The translations under genes were made by a program, and so were the position numbers. The notes beneath the pieces were generated by a model. The model was not told the origin of the DNA, did no database searches, and was given only the letters and a program-made list of their open reading frames with translations. This document shows, in pieces, positions 49,788 through 59,382 of a stretch of 64,000 nucleotides of DNA. Each line of letters opens with the position of its first letter. Within the stretch, counting starts at the first letter, position 1. Source of the DNA: Pelatocladus maniniholoensis HA4357-MV3 (GTDB lineage Bacteria > Cyanobacteriota > Cyanobacteriia > Cyanobacteriales > Nostocaceae); assembly GCA_019359115.1 (NCBI GenBank), contig JAHHHW010000074.1:1-64000 (forward strand). Direction: 5' to 3'.

Positions 49788-51800
49788 ATGACTAACTCGT
49801 CACCACAACGGCGTAGTACAGCTCTGTCTACCAGAGTCGAATTTTCGCCCTTCGGCAACAAACTTGTACAATCTGGCTTTGTCAACAGCGAACAGATGAG
49901 ACAAGGGCTGATTGAAAGCCGTAAGTCTGGTATTCCTTTAACAGAAGTACTCGAATCAATATCGGGACGGCAATTATCACCAGAATTACTTAGGCAGTAT
50001 AAAAAACAACAGCTATTTGAACTTAAAATACTTTACGGCGTAGAATCCCTCGATCCGGAAATTAGTTCAGTAGGCAACACAACAGTAGCCCATCTGATTG
50101 ATAGTCTCATTTCAATTGATATTTGTCGTCGTCACCGCTTGGTACCACTGTCGAAAAACGAGGAGCAAAACCCACCCTCTGTTTTAGTGGCGATGGTCGA
50201 TCCAGATAATCTAGAAGCTTCGGATGACTTAAATCGGGTTTTGCGTCCCCAAGGGTTGACCTTGCAGCGCATGGTAATTACCCAAGAAGACTACCAATTG
50301 TTGATCAATGTATACCTGGATGATTTAGCTGTTCGGCAAAAGCACTTAGAACAAGAAAAATATACAGATATTAATCAAGATTTAGAAAATCTAGACAACC
50401 TCAACCTAGACGACGCTCCAGAGGAATCCGAGGCTGATTTGGGAGCAGCGATGAAAGGTGCTGAGGATGCTCCTGTAATCAATCTGGTTAACAGAATTTT
50501 GGCAAAAGCATTACATGAGAAAGTATCTGATATTCACATAGAACCTCAAGAAGAAAACCTCCGGATTCGCTTTCGTAAAGACGGGGTGTTACGGGAAGCT
50601 TTCGACCCTTTGCCCAAAAAAATTATTCCTGCTGTGACTGCACGGTTTAAGATTATCGCCAGTTTAGATATTGCAGAACGACGCTTACCCCAAGATGGAC
50701 GGATTAGGCGATTGTTCGAGGGACGTAAAGTGGACTTCCGTGTTAATACCTTACCCAGTCGCTACGGGGAAAAAGTTGTACTGCGAATTTTAGATAACTC
50801 TGCAACTCAACTAGGTTTGGATAAGTTAATTACTGATCCAGAGACATTACATATTGTCCAGGAAATGGTGAGCCGTCCTTTTGGGTTAATTTTAGTAACT
50901 GGGCCAACAGGTTCTGGTAAAACAACTTCGCTATATTCGGCACTAGCAGAAAGAAATGAGCCGGGAATCAATATCAGTACTGTAGAAGATCCAATTGAGT
51001 ATAGCTTGGCGGGAATTACTCAAGTACAAGTGATTAGAGAAAAAGGATTAGATTTTGCGACTGCATTACGAGCATTTTTGCGGCAAGATCCAGATGTGCT
51101 GCTGGTGGGTGAAACAAGGGATAAGGAAACAGCAAAAACAGCGATTGAAGCAGCATTAACTGGTCACTTGGTATTGACTACTTTACATACTAATGACGCC
51201 CCTGGTGCGATCGCTCGTTTAGGAGAAATGGGTATTGAGCCTTTTATGATTTCCAGTTCGCTGATCGGTGTTTTAGCACAGCGTTTGGTACGGCGTGTTT
51301 GTTCTGAGTGTCGCATTCCTTACACACCCACAGTAGAAGAACTTGCACGCTATGGTTTGTCAGCTTCCCAGGAAGTAGGAATAACCTTTTATAAAGCTAA
51401 TACTCTGACCCTAGACCAAATTCAAGAAGCCAAAACCCAAGGTCATTTATGTCCAAGCTGTAATGGCGTGGGCTACAAAGGACGTTGTGGCGTTTATGAG
51501 GTGATGCGAATCAGCGAAAATTTGCAAACCCTCGTTAACGAAGAAGCACCAACAGAACGCATCAAAGAAGTTGCAGTAGAAGAGGGTATGAAAACTCTAC
51601 TGTCGTACAGCTTGGATTTAGTACGTCAAGGTTCAACCACTCTAGAAGAAGTAGAACGAGTCACCTTTACTGACACAGGACTAGAAGCAGAATTGAAAGC
51701 CAAACGCAAAACTAGTCTTACCTGTAGGACTTGTAATGCTGGATTGCAGCCTGAATGGTTGGATTGTCCATATTGTCTTACACCTCGTTTTCAGGATTAG
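49788..51800 (+). CDS. pilB: Type IV pilus assembly ATPase PilB
   Basis: 670 residues. An N-terminal MshEN-like region (about 20-180), then the GspE ATPase with Walker A GPTGSGKT at 372-379, LRAFLRQDPDVLLVGETRD, and the tetra-Cys insert (CSECR...CPSCNGVGYKGRCG). The C-terminus adds a second zinc ribbon (Cys646, Cys649, Cys660, Cys663). PilB powers pilus extension. It is the first gene of pilB-pilT-pilC; pilT begins 69 bases later. It should be the motor controlled by the Hmp system. Confidence 0.97.
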   Translation: MTNSSPQRRSTALSTRVEFSPFGNKLVQSGFVNSEQMRQGLIESRKSGIPLTEVLESISGRQLSPELLRQYKKQQLFELKILYGVESLDPEISSVGNTTVAHLIDSLISIDICRRHRLVPLSKNEEQNPPSVLVAMVDPDNLEASDDLNRVLRPQGLTLQRMVITQEDYQLLINVYLDDLAVRQKHLEQEKYTDINQDLENLDNLNLDDAPEESEADLGAAMKGAEDAPVINLVNRILAKALHEKVSDIHIEPQEENLRIRFRKDGVLREAFDPLPKKIIPAVTARFKIIASLDIAERRLPQDGRIRRLFEGRKVDFRVNTLPSRYGEKVVLRILDNSATQLGLDKLITDPETLHIVQEMVSRPFGLILVTGPTGSGKTTSLYSALAERNEPGINISTVEDPIEYSLAGITQVQVIREKGLDFATALRAFLRQDPDVLLVGETRDKETAKTAIEAALTGHLVLTTLHTNDAPGAIARLGEMGIEPFMISSSLIGVLAQRLVRRVCSECRIPYTPTVEELARYGLSASQEVGITFYKANTLTLDQIQEAKTQGHLCPSCNGVGYKGRCGVYEVMRISENLQTLVNEEAPTERIKEVAVEEGMKTLLSYSLDLVRQGSTTLEEVERVTFTDTGLEAELKAKRKTSLTCRTCNAGLQPEWLDCPYCLTPRFQD

Positions 51801-51869
51801 TCAATAGTCATTTGTTACTGGTCATTTGAATAACAACCAACAACCAACTAATAACAAAGGGAAAAAACT

Positions 51870-52997
51870 ATGGAAATGATGATTGAAGATTTAATGGAGC
51901 AAATGATTGAAATGGGTGGTTCGGATCTGCATTTATCTGCTGGTTTGCCACCATATTTTCGTATCAGTGGTAAACTGACGCCCATCGGAGAAGAGCCACT
52001 ATCTGGCGATCAATGCCAAAGATTAATTTTTAGTATGCTCAATAACTCCCAACGAAAAACATTAGAACAGAACTGGGAGTTAGATTGTTCTTATGGCGTA
52101 AAGGGGTTAGCACGTTTCCGCGTCAATGTCTATAAAGAACGCGGTTCTTATGCAGCTTGTTTGCGAGCATTAAGTTCTAAAATACCTAACTTTGATAAAT
52201 TAGGTTTGCCCGATGTAGTAAGAGAAATGTCGGAAAAACCTAGAGGATTAATTTTAGTTACAGGTCCCACTGGTTCTGGAAAAACAACTACTCTAGCGGC
52301 AATGGTTGATTTAATTAACCGCACACGAGCAGAACATATTTTGACAGTTGAAGATCCGATAGAGTTTGTTTACGAACCAATCAAAAGTCTTGTTCATCAA
52401 AGACAATTGGGTGAGGATACAAAAAGTTTTGCCAATGCTTTAAAAGCTGCTTTGCGGGAAGATCCAGATATTATTCTTGTGGGAGAAATGCGGGATTTAG
52501 AAACTATTTCTTTAGCAATCTCTGCTGCTGAAACTGGGCATTTAGTATTTGGTACTTTACACACAAGTTCAGCAGCACAGACTGTTGACAGAATTATTGA
52601 CGTTTTCCCTCATGAAAAACAAACCCAAGTTAGGGTACAGTTATCTAACTCTCTAGTAGCAGTATTTAGCCAAACTTTAGTTTCTAAAAAAAATCCCAAA
52701 CCTGGTGAATTTGGTCGGGTGATGGCACAGGAAATAATGATAGTTACTCCGGCTATTTCTAACTTAATTCGCGAAGGCAAAACAGCACAAATTTACTCCG
52801 CTATTCAAACGGGTGGCAAATTGGGTATGCAAACTCTGGAGAAAGTTTTAGCTGATTTGTATAAATCAGGAATTATCTCTTTTGAAGCAGCAATGTCTAA
52901 AACTTCTAAGTCAGATGAAGTGCAACGTCTAATTGGTCCTGCTGCATCACCTGCTGCTGGAAAAGTAGGTACTGCTGGAACTGTAAAAGCACATTAA
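51870..52997 (+). CDS. pilT: Twitching motility ATPase PilT
   Basis: 375 residues. Walker A GPTGSGKT at 132-139, LREDPDIILVGEMRDLETI, and HLVFGTLHTSSAAQTVDRIID are the classic PilT features. It powers pilus retraction. It lacks the tetra-Cys insert of PilB, which separates the two paralogues. A clean AAAGGG site lies upstream. A short Ala/Gly-rich tail ends the protein. Confidence 0.97.
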   Translation: MEMMIEDLMEQMIEMGGSDLHLSAGLPPYFRISGKLTPIGEEPLSGDQCQRLIFSMLNNSQRKTLEQNWELDCSYGVKGLARFRVNVYKERGSYAACLRALSSKIPNFDKLGLPDVVREMSEKPRGLILVTGPTGSGKTTTLAAMVDLINRTRAEHILTVEDPIEFVYEPIKSLVHQRQLGEDTKSFANALKAALREDPDIILVGEMRDLETISLAISAAETGHLVFGTLHTSSAAQTVDRIIDVFPHEKQTQVRVQLSNSLVAVFSQTLVSKKNPKPGEFGRVMAQEIMIVTPAISNLIREGKTAQIYSAIQTGGKLGMQTLEKVLADLYKSGIISFEAAMSKTSKSDEVQRLIGPAASPAAGKVGTAGTVKAH

Positions 52998-53082
52998 AAA
53001 TTTTGTTGTTTAAGTATTTCTCAAAAATCAACAAATAACAAGCAACAATTTATTATTAATTTCATGCGGATAGAGGAATTTT

Positions 53083-54303
53083 ATGCCTGCATTCGTTGCT
53101 CGTGTTCGGGATTCGCAAGGGAAATCAAAAACAGAAAAATTATTTGCGAAAAATTTGGTAGAAGCACGTACAAGACTTAGACAGCAAGGATTTGTTGTCC
53201 AAGAATTAAAAAAATCTGAAGGTTTGGGAAATTTTGATCTGAAAAAATTTCAGACTTCATTAGTCAAGGTTTCAGTTAAGGATAAAGCTGTTTTTTCTCG
53301 TCAATTTGCGGCTTTGGTGAATGCAGGAGTAGCTATTGTTAGAAGTTTGGGAGTACTGTCTGAGCAATGTAGTAATCCTAAACTTAAACAATCTCTTGTG
53401 GATATTAGTAATGATGTCCAAAATGGGATAAATCTTTCGGATGCAATGCGTAAGCATCCTGATTGTTTCGATGGTTTATATGTCAGCATGATTCAGGCTG
53501 GTGAAGTTGGCGGTGTGCTAGACGAAGTACTAAATCGATTAGCCAAATTATTAGAAGATGTAGCTCGTTTACAAAACCAAATTAAATCAGCGCTTGCTTA
53601 TCCTGTTGCGGTTAGTATTATTGCGGTTTCTATTTTTGTGGGGATGACAGTATTTCTAATTCCAATTTTTGCCAAAATTTTCCAAGAGTTAGGAACAGAA
53701 TTACCTCCCTTGACTCAATTTATGATGTTTTGTAGCGAAACTTTGCGGAGTTGGCGAATTTTGGTTGTTATTGTTTCTTTGATAGGATCAGGAATTGCTT
53801 ATAAACAGTACTATAAAACCCGTATTGGGAAGGAAACAATTGATCGTCTTTCCTTAAAAATGCCGTTGTTTGGTGACTTAATTCAAAAGTCATCTGTTGC
53901 TCGTTTTAGTCGTACTTTTGGTGCTTTGACTCGTTCAGGTGTACCAATTCTGACTTCTTTAGAAATTGTGCGAGATACTTCTGGTAATCAAGTTGTTTCA
54001 AATGCTATTGATGGAGCAAGGGCAGAAATTCAACAAGGAGGAATGATTAGCATCGCCTTACAAAAAGAGCAAGTTTTTCCGCCTATGGCGATTCAAATGA
54101 TTAGCATTGGTGAAGAAACTGGTGAATTAGATGGCATGTTAATGAAAATAGCTGATTTTTACGAAGATGAAGTAGAGCAAGCAGTCAAAGCACTTACCAG
54201 TGTTTTGGAACCTATTATGATTGTCGTTTTAGGAGGAATGGTTGGTACTATTTTGATGTCGATGTATTTGCCTTTATTTAAGGTGTTTGAAAAGCTGGGT
54301 TAG
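53083..54303 (+). CDS. pilC: Type IV pilus inner membrane platform protein PilC
   Basis: 406 residues with two T2SSF domains (about 65-190 and 270-395) and three membrane segments near 172-200, 222-242 and 375-400. It has the typical motif FSRQFAALVNAGVAIVRSL and its second-half counterpart FSRTFGALTRSGVPILTSL. PilC couples PilB and PilT to pilin assembly. It lies 85 bases after pilT and ends the pil operon. Confidence 0.97.
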   Translation: MPAFVARVRDSQGKSKTEKLFAKNLVEARTRLRQQGFVVQELKKSEGLGNFDLKKFQTSLVKVSVKDKAVFSRQFAALVNAGVAIVRSLGVLSEQCSNPKLKQSLVDISNDVQNGINLSDAMRKHPDCFDGLYVSMIQAGEVGGVLDEVLNRLAKLLEDVARLQNQIKSALAYPVAVSIIAVSIFVGMTVFLIPIFAKIFQELGTELPPLTQFMMFCSETLRSWRILVVIVSLIGSGIAYKQYYKTRIGKETIDRLSLKMPLFGDLIQKSSVARFSRTFGALTRSGVPILTSLEIVRDTSGNQVVSNAIDGARAEIQQGGMISIALQKEQVFPPMAIQMISIGEETGELDGMLMKIADFYEDEVEQAVKALTSVLEPIMIVVLGGMVGTILMSMYLPLFKVFEKLG

Positions 54304-54394
54304 TCGAAAAATTAAGGATAAAGGATGAAAGATAAAATTATTTTTTTCATCCTTAATTAAAAAAAATAATAATTTATAATTCATAATTTTAATC

Positions 54395-54547
54395 ATGTTT
54401 ATCAAAGAATCATATTATGAAAACAGTTCAGCTGAGTACAGTAATTATATTGGTGCGATCGCTTTACTCAAGCAATATCGTCCATACTTAGAAATGATTC
54501 CTAGTCTACGTCGTGCAGACGAAAGTATTATCACCGATGTGGATTAA
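54395..54547 (+). CDS. 50-residue hypothetical protein upstream of the motor cluster
   Basis: 50 codons, ATG at 54395 to TAA at 54547: MFIKESYYENSSAEYSNY then IGAIALLKQYRPYLEMI and an acidic end (ADESIITDVD). Codon use looks coding and includes a HIP1 site in frame. No family is recognised. It lies 91 bases after pilC and 99 bases before the 122-residue gene. It may be a small partner, a leader peptide, or the stub of a longer gene. Confidence 0.45.
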   Translation: MFIKESYYENSSAEYSNYIGAIALLKQYRPYLEMIPSLRRADESIITDVD

Positions 54548-54646
54548 TAAAAATTTTAGATTTTTTTATTTAAATTTAAAGCTATATTCAATACTTTTAC
54601 GGGAACAATAAAACCATCGGAAACAAAGCATTAATATTACATATCG

Positions 54647-55015
54647 ATGGATAAAATTGAACATCTTTTCCAAGCATCTGTTGAACAGTTGGTAAGAGAG
54701 ATTGTTGCAGTTAATCATGCTTGGAAAGCTGCACGAAAATTATTTGGTGATGATTCTCCTCTCTCTACTTCAACACGAGATTTAAAAACGTGCTTGCAGG
54801 TACGGTTACTAAGAGAACATGCTCCTGATCAAGTTTATCTAGTTAAGGATTCAGTTGAATCTAATCAAGTAGGTGAGGAAATTTACAGCTTGCAACTACG
54901 GGAAAAGATAGGCGATCGCTTGTATGCAGAACACCTCCCTGTGAGAGTAGCGAAAGAATTTCTCACAGAGCAAGAATTACATAAATTTACTAAACAATCA
55001 ATAAATATAAATTAA
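54647..55015 (+). CDS. 122-residue hypothetical protein of the ZorAB-like cluster
   Basis: 122 residues, soluble, with no membrane segment. The N-terminal half is helical in composition (EHLFQASVEQLVREIVAVNH) and the C-terminal half mixes strands and helices (ADRLYAEHLPVRV-like region near 95-108). I do not recognise the family. It ends 12 bases before the ZorA-like start, with AAAAGGAG in the gap, so it is almost certainly cotranscribed. It occupies the place where a cytoplasmic effector or adaptor of the motor could be encoded. It is far too small to be ZorC, ZorD or ZorE. Confidence 0.65.
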   Translation: MDKIEHLFQASVEQLVREIVAVNHAWKAARKLFGDDSPLSTSTRDLKTCLQVRLLREHAPDQVYLVKDSVESNQVGEEIYSLQLREKIGDRLYAEHLPVRVAKEFLTEQELHKFTKQSININ

Positions 55016-55027
55016 AAGGAGAGCTAT

Positions 55028-56974
55028 ATGGATATGCTCAAAATTTGGGACATTATTTGGGATAATACTCCTTTTCACTACGCAACAGCCATATTATTAA
55101 TATTGGCAATTTGTGTTGAGTTATATAGCATGTTTTGTTATTGCTTGAAGTTTCGTACAACTCAAACTGCTATTAATCTTTTGACTAAATGGTTCAAGGG
55201 TCAAAATTTAAATCATCGAAGTGTTGAAGTTCGTAGTTGGTTGAATGAACATTTAGGAACTGATGAACAGCATAGAATTCAACGCATAAATCATAAATAT
55301 CTACTGATTAAATATCCAGCTATTTTATCTCGTTCTGTACCGCGTAGTTCTCTTCGTTTTGTCACAACTCTTTGTACTGCTATTGGTGTTTTGGGAACTT
55401 TTTATGGTATTCAACAAGGATTGCAAAATGTCAATTTAGATACCAGAAATATTGAGCAATTAATGCCTGCTATTAAACAATTAATTGCAGGTATGAAAAC
55501 AGCTTTTTCAACATCATTAATGGGACTCGGCTCTGGTAGTGTTTTTACCTTAGTTTTATTCACCACTGATTCTATCAAACAAAATCAACGTGACGGTCTA
55601 CGTGAAAAATTAGATGAGATAGCTACTCAAGAAATAGCAGCAGTTCAAGAAGCAAATAGTCTTCAACAGATTGTTAATAATTTAAATCGTGTTGCTAAAA
55701 ATTTATCTTGGCTACAACCACCAAATGCAGAATTGATTGGAGAATTGATTGGAGAAGCAATTGGTCAGCAAATACGAACAATTCTTTTACCGGGACTGAA
55801 AGCTATACATCAAGAGCAGCATCAGACAAGAGAATTACAGGAAAATCAAGGACAGAGAGTTTTAGAGAACCTAATTCAAGATTTACGAATTCAGATATTA
55901 GAACCGATAGCAGATAGACTTGATAGAAGTGCTGAATTAACAGAGCAAGCATCTGAAGCAGTCCTGACTCTTCACCGAGATTTGGGAACATCTATCACAA
56001 CAATTCAGCATTTTCAGCAACAAACATTGACGCAACTCCAAGGATTTGCTAACGACTTAAGTCACACTCTCAGCCAATTTCAAACAGATACAAAAGGTGT
56101 TTTAGAACAAACAGCAGTAGAAATAAATCGTGCGGTTAATCAAAGTATTGAAGGAATGACTGCACAAAGAACCGCATTTCAAGAAAGTGCTGAAAATGCA
56201 GCCGCAACGTTTAGAGGGATTAGAGAAGAATTGGAACAAGCTTTGCAACAACGAGCAAAGATCGAAAAAGAAATGTTACAAGAAACTCGTACTGGAATGA
56301 TTAATATTCTTTCTCAAGCTCATACGTCTTTTAAAGAAGAATTACAAACTACTGGAAATGAAGCATCTTCTCTGATGAATAGAGCCAAAGATAACTTACT
56401 TAATACTTTGGGAAATATTGATCATAAACTTATGGCTTGTCATCATACGATTGAGGAAGCTTTAACAGCATTTCGTGAAGAATATCACGCAAATTTGCAT
56501 AATTTTTTTGAACAGCAAAATAATCTTCTAGAGGAAACACTAGGAGAACACAGAGATGGTTTATCAGGAGTGGTAAACCACCTCAATAATATTTTTCAAG
56601 AAGAATATCAGCGTAGAAGAGAATTATCTGAGCAAGTTCAAAAAGATATGATTTTAGTCAGTCGTACCAGTAGAGAAGTGGGCGAACTGGTAAATGCTAT
56701 GGGACTAAATTCAAGTGATAGGCTAATACAATTACAAGAAATTGCTCGTGATCTTGGGACTCAACTTAGAGATATACAACGTGAGTATCGGGCATTATCT
56801 CACACTTTTGAAAGTTCATTAAACGCTTGGAAAAATCATTTTGAACAGACACAAACTCATTTTTTCAATGAAGCAGATACTGCAATAACTCAAGTTTGTC
56901 AAAACTTATATAATTCTGCTGATGTTCTCGTCAAAGCTACCGATAACCGTAATCACTTCAACGGAAACCATTAA
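55028..56974 (+). CDS. ZorA-like MotA/TolQ/ExbB proton-channel protein with long coiled-coil tail
   Basis: 648 residues. One membrane helix lies at about 17-38; two more are at about 110-131 (TAIGVLGTFYGIQQGL) and 150-180 (GMKTAFSTSLMGLGSGSVF), the MotA/ExbB core. Residues ~190-648 are almost all amphipathic helix rich in Gln and Glu. This matches ZorA of Zorya anti-phage systems, where the long cytoplasmic tail is needed for function. A strong AAAAGGAG site lies before the ATG. The stop is one base from the ZorB-like ATG. Alternatives are another tailed MotA-type motor, perhaps envelope- or pilus-related given the neighbouring pil genes. Confidence 0.85.
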   Translation: MDMLKIWDIIWDNTPFHYATAILLILAICVELYSMFCYCLKFRTTQTAINLLTKWFKGQNLNHRSVEVRSWLNEHLGTDEQHRIQRINHKYLLIKYPAILSRSVPRSSLRFVTTLCTAIGVLGTFYGIQQGLQNVNLDTRNIEQLMPAIKQLIAGMKTAFSTSLMGLGSGSVFTLVLFTTDSIKQNQRDGLREKLDEIATQEIAAVQEANSLQQIVNNLNRVAKNLSWLQPPNAELIGELIGEAIGQQIRTILLPGLKAIHQEQHQTRELQENQGQRVLENLIQDLRIQILEPIADRLDRSAELTEQASEAVLTLHRDLGTSITTIQHFQQQTLTQLQGFANDLSHTLSQFQTDTKGVLEQTAVEINRAVNQSIEGMTAQRTAFQESAENAAATFRGIREELEQALQQRAKIEKEMLQETRTGMINILSQAHTSFKEELQTTGNEASSLMNRAKDNLLNTLGNIDHKLMACHHTIEEALTAFREEYHANLHNFFEQQNNLLEETLGEHRDGLSGVVNHLNNIFQEEYQRRRELSEQVQKDMILVSRTSREVGELVNAMGLNSSDRLIQLQEIARDLGTQLRDIQREYRALSHTFESSLNAWKNHFEQTQTHFFNEADTAITQVCQNLYNSADVLVKATDNRNHFNGNH

Positions 56975-56975
56975 A

Positions 56976-57602
56976 ATGCAAAATTTTACATGGGATTACG
57001 AACCAGAAAATACCGAAAATGATGATGCAAGTATATATCTTTCTATCGGTGATTTAATGTCTGGATTACTAATGTTCTTTGTACTGCTTTTTATCACTGC
57101 GTTAGCTCAAATTGATGAGCCTAAACGAGTAGTGATTGGTAATGTGATTGGAGAAATGAAAAACAATAATATTAACGTTCAGGTTAATCCTGAAACTGGA
57201 GATATTAGTATTGAGGAATCAATTCTCTTTGCTCAAGGGAGTACAGAACTTAAACCAAAAGGAAAAGATTTCCTTCGTAGATTTATTCCTGTGTATAGTC
57301 GAGTTATTTTCTCCAAACCAGAAATAGAAAACGAAATTTCTCGTGTTGTGATCGAAGGTCACACTAGTTCTGAAGGAGATGATAAAACGAATATGGAATT
57401 GAGTGTCCTGAGAGCTTCATCTGTATATAAGTTCATATTTTATGATTTGATTTTTTCGACTAAAGCATCTTTAAGTCAGAAAATTTTAGCCGCAGGAAGA
57501 GGAGAAATTGAAGCCGATAAAACTCGTGATAACCCTGCTGATCGTAAAGTACTATTCCGTTTACAATTTCGTAGTGATGAGCTAGCCAAAAAATCATTAT
57601 AA
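56976..57602 (+). CDS. ZorB-like OmpA/MotB domain protein
   Basis: 208 residues from ATG at 56976 (a longer frame overlapping the zorA-like gene is open but unlikely). One membrane helix at about 24-45 carries Asp26 at its start (IGDLMSGLLMFF), placed like the ion-carrying Asp of MotB and ZorB. The periplasmic OmpA-like domain has EGHTSSEGDDKTN followed by the peptidoglycan-contact pattern N139-x2-L142-x3-R146; the usual Asp of GHTD is Ser. It should be the stator plug that binds peptidoglycan. Confidence 0.87.
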   Translation: MQNFTWDYEPENTENDDASIYLSIGDLMSGLLMFFVLLFITALAQIDEPKRVVIGNVIGEMKNNNINVQVNPETGDISIEESILFAQGSTELKPKGKDFLRRFIPVYSRVIFSKPEIENEISRVVIEGHTSSEGDDKTNMELSVLRASSVYKFIFYDLIFSTKASLSQKILAAGRGEIEADKTRDNPADRKVLFRLQFRSDELAKKSL

Positions 57603-57654
57603 TGGTCAAAATCGAAATCATCTAGCATCTTCAATAAATTAAATAAATCTGAAG

Positions 57655-57711
57655 GTTTGTAGTGAGGGCTTTAGCCCTCTAAATTTAAGCACTGAAGTGC
57701 TTACTACAAAC
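57655..57711. repeat. Nested palindromic repeat, GTTTGTAGT...ACTACAAAC
   Basis: Outer arms GTTTGTAGT and ACTACAAAC enclose two inner hairpins, GAGGGCTTTAGCCCTC and AAGCACTGAAGTGCTT. It sits between two convergent genes and touches the stop of the next one. It is related in layout to 6102-6171 and may act as a bidirectional terminator. Confidence 0.75.
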
Positions 57712-58734
57712 TTATCTCACAAATTGGGGCATAATTTCGGCGGCGGTGAATATTCCGTGGATACCGCGTTGGTGTAGGTTTATTCCTGCTTTGAGATAGC
57801 CGAAAGCTGGACCACACACGTTTGCAGCCATGCTGGTTTCATCTCCTAATGTGAAGGTATGGGTGGAAATCTTACCTTCAAAAGTCCGCCCTGTGATTTT
57901 GACGTTGGTGCTGAGGGGCTTTTTGGGATTTCTGGTATCGACAACACCGCCAACAGTGACGCGATCGCGCGCACAAATTCCTGCTAACTCTAACATCACA
58001 TCGTCGGCGTGTTCCATATTTTCTAATGTCAACACACCATTAGTTTTATCTAAAAGTGCTTCTACTTCTGCATCTGTCATCGCCCTAGCTGTTTCTACAT
58101 TGTAACCAGGCATATGGGCAATATCTTCGCGGATAGTGGCACGGTAAGCTTCCCAATTAGCAATCCCCACCCCAAAAGTAATTTCGACTCGATGAATTTC
58201 TGCATAACTTTGAGCTGCGATCGCTGCTGCTGCTGTTAATAGTCCCGGTGTCGCGCCGCATCCTGTCATGTAGGTAATACCTGCGGTTTGTAGTTCCTCT
58301 TTTAAGGTTAATAACTGTTCTACTGCACTGGTGCGTTTAATCGCATCTACTAATACCCCACGCCAACCAGAATCAATAAATTGCTTGGTGACAGTGGCGA
58401 TAAAGTCATTAGGTAAGTTTGGTAAAGCCAAAAAATAACCATCTACAGGCTGATTACTTTCGATTAAATCTTGAATACTTTGATTGGTTAATGTACCAAA
58501 TGGTTCTAAATAACCAAGCGAACCTTGAGATTGATATGTAGTGATGCACTTTTCGGCATTTAAACCCTCGGTAGCATAAGCATAACCTTTGTTATCTGCT
58601 GCTGCTACTAATATCATTTCTTGTTTCTGGGCTAGGACTTTCGCCGCAGCTTGTCCCAATCCGCCAAAACCCAGTACTCCGATACGTATCGCTTGAGCAA
58701 AATTGGTAGAACCTATTATTTGTTCTGTATGCAT
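57712..58734 (-). CDS. Saccharopine dehydrogenase-like oxidoreductase
   Basis: 340 residues. An N-terminal Rossmann fold ([18 protein letters not shown]) should bind NAD(P). The rest resembles the saccharopine dehydrogenase-like proteins annotated in cyanobacteria ([22 protein letters not shown]-rich middle). The substrate is unknown; lysine catabolism is not implied. It is a single gene, convergent with the ZorB-like gene. Confidence 0.8.
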   Translation of the reverse strand: MHTEQIIGSTNFAQAIRIGVLGFGGLGQAAAKVLAQKQEMILVAAADNKGYAYATEGLNAEKCITTYQSQGSLGYLEPFGTLTNQSIQDLIESNQPVDGYFLALPNLPNDFIATVTKQFIDSGWRGVLVDAIKRTSAVEQLLTLKEELQTAGITYMTGCGATPGLLTAAAAIAAQSYAEIHRVEITFGVGIANWEAYRATIREDIAHMPGYNVETARAMTDAEVEALLDKTNGVLTLENMEHADDVMLELAGICARDRVTVGGVVDTRNPKKPLSTNVKITGRTFEGKISTHTFTLGDETSMAANVCGPAFGYLKAGINLHQRGIHGIFTAAEIMPQFVR

Positions 58735-59382
58735 GGTTAATTAGCTCAGTTAAATAATTAGCTTTCGCATTTAGCTTTAGTTCTAAGTCTTATGACTGTA
58801 GCTTTTGGCTAGTCGCGAGAAATTTTATCTTGATTTATTATGCTGGGTTGTTGGCTTGGCAGATCGATTTTTTATTTTTAGATACAGATTTTCTCCACAA
58901 AGAACTCCAAAGCAAAGCATCGTAGTACCTAGTGCGGAATCAGTGGTTTTCGGTGCAGGAATTTTTTCAGTACAAATTTAAGTGCGTTCGCGTAGCGTCT
59001 CCTTTGGAGAATCGCTTCTCATCTTGCAAAATTCATCATAATGATAGAGTTTTTCAATAAAAATCATTGTTTTTTAACAGATATTACTGTCTAACCTAAC
59101 CATAGTTATGGTTTCGCCGTTTTTAACAAATTTCTTGAGAGTTAAATTTTGAGCTTGACTTCTCGATTAGGTTAAGAGAAACTTACATGTAATAGATGTG
59201 TTAACTAATAAGATTAATAACTTTTGTAAATTTTCTGAGATATATATTTTGAGAGATGGAACATTAGTTAACAAATAGCTAATTTTGTGGCTAAGGAAAA
59301 ATGCTGTTCCCTAGAGCTACATTTTTAGCCATTTGCTAGAGCAGTACAAGCCAAGCGTACTATTTGTGGTTAGACCAAAAGC
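58735..59382. other. Spacer upstream of the DUF2997-Ycf35-ferredoxin operon
   Basis: 648 bases between divergent genes, with no gene seen. A REP-like patch (58982-59020, GTTCGCGTAGCGTCTCC...GGAGAATCGCTTCTC) lies on the left. The right part should hold the operon promoter, but no clear motif was found. Confidence 0.45.

Noticed and set aside
54647-55015. Assigning the 122-residue protein as a Zorya effector
   Set aside because: It has no nuclease or helicase motifs and is far smaller than any known Zorya effector. It is left as unknown.
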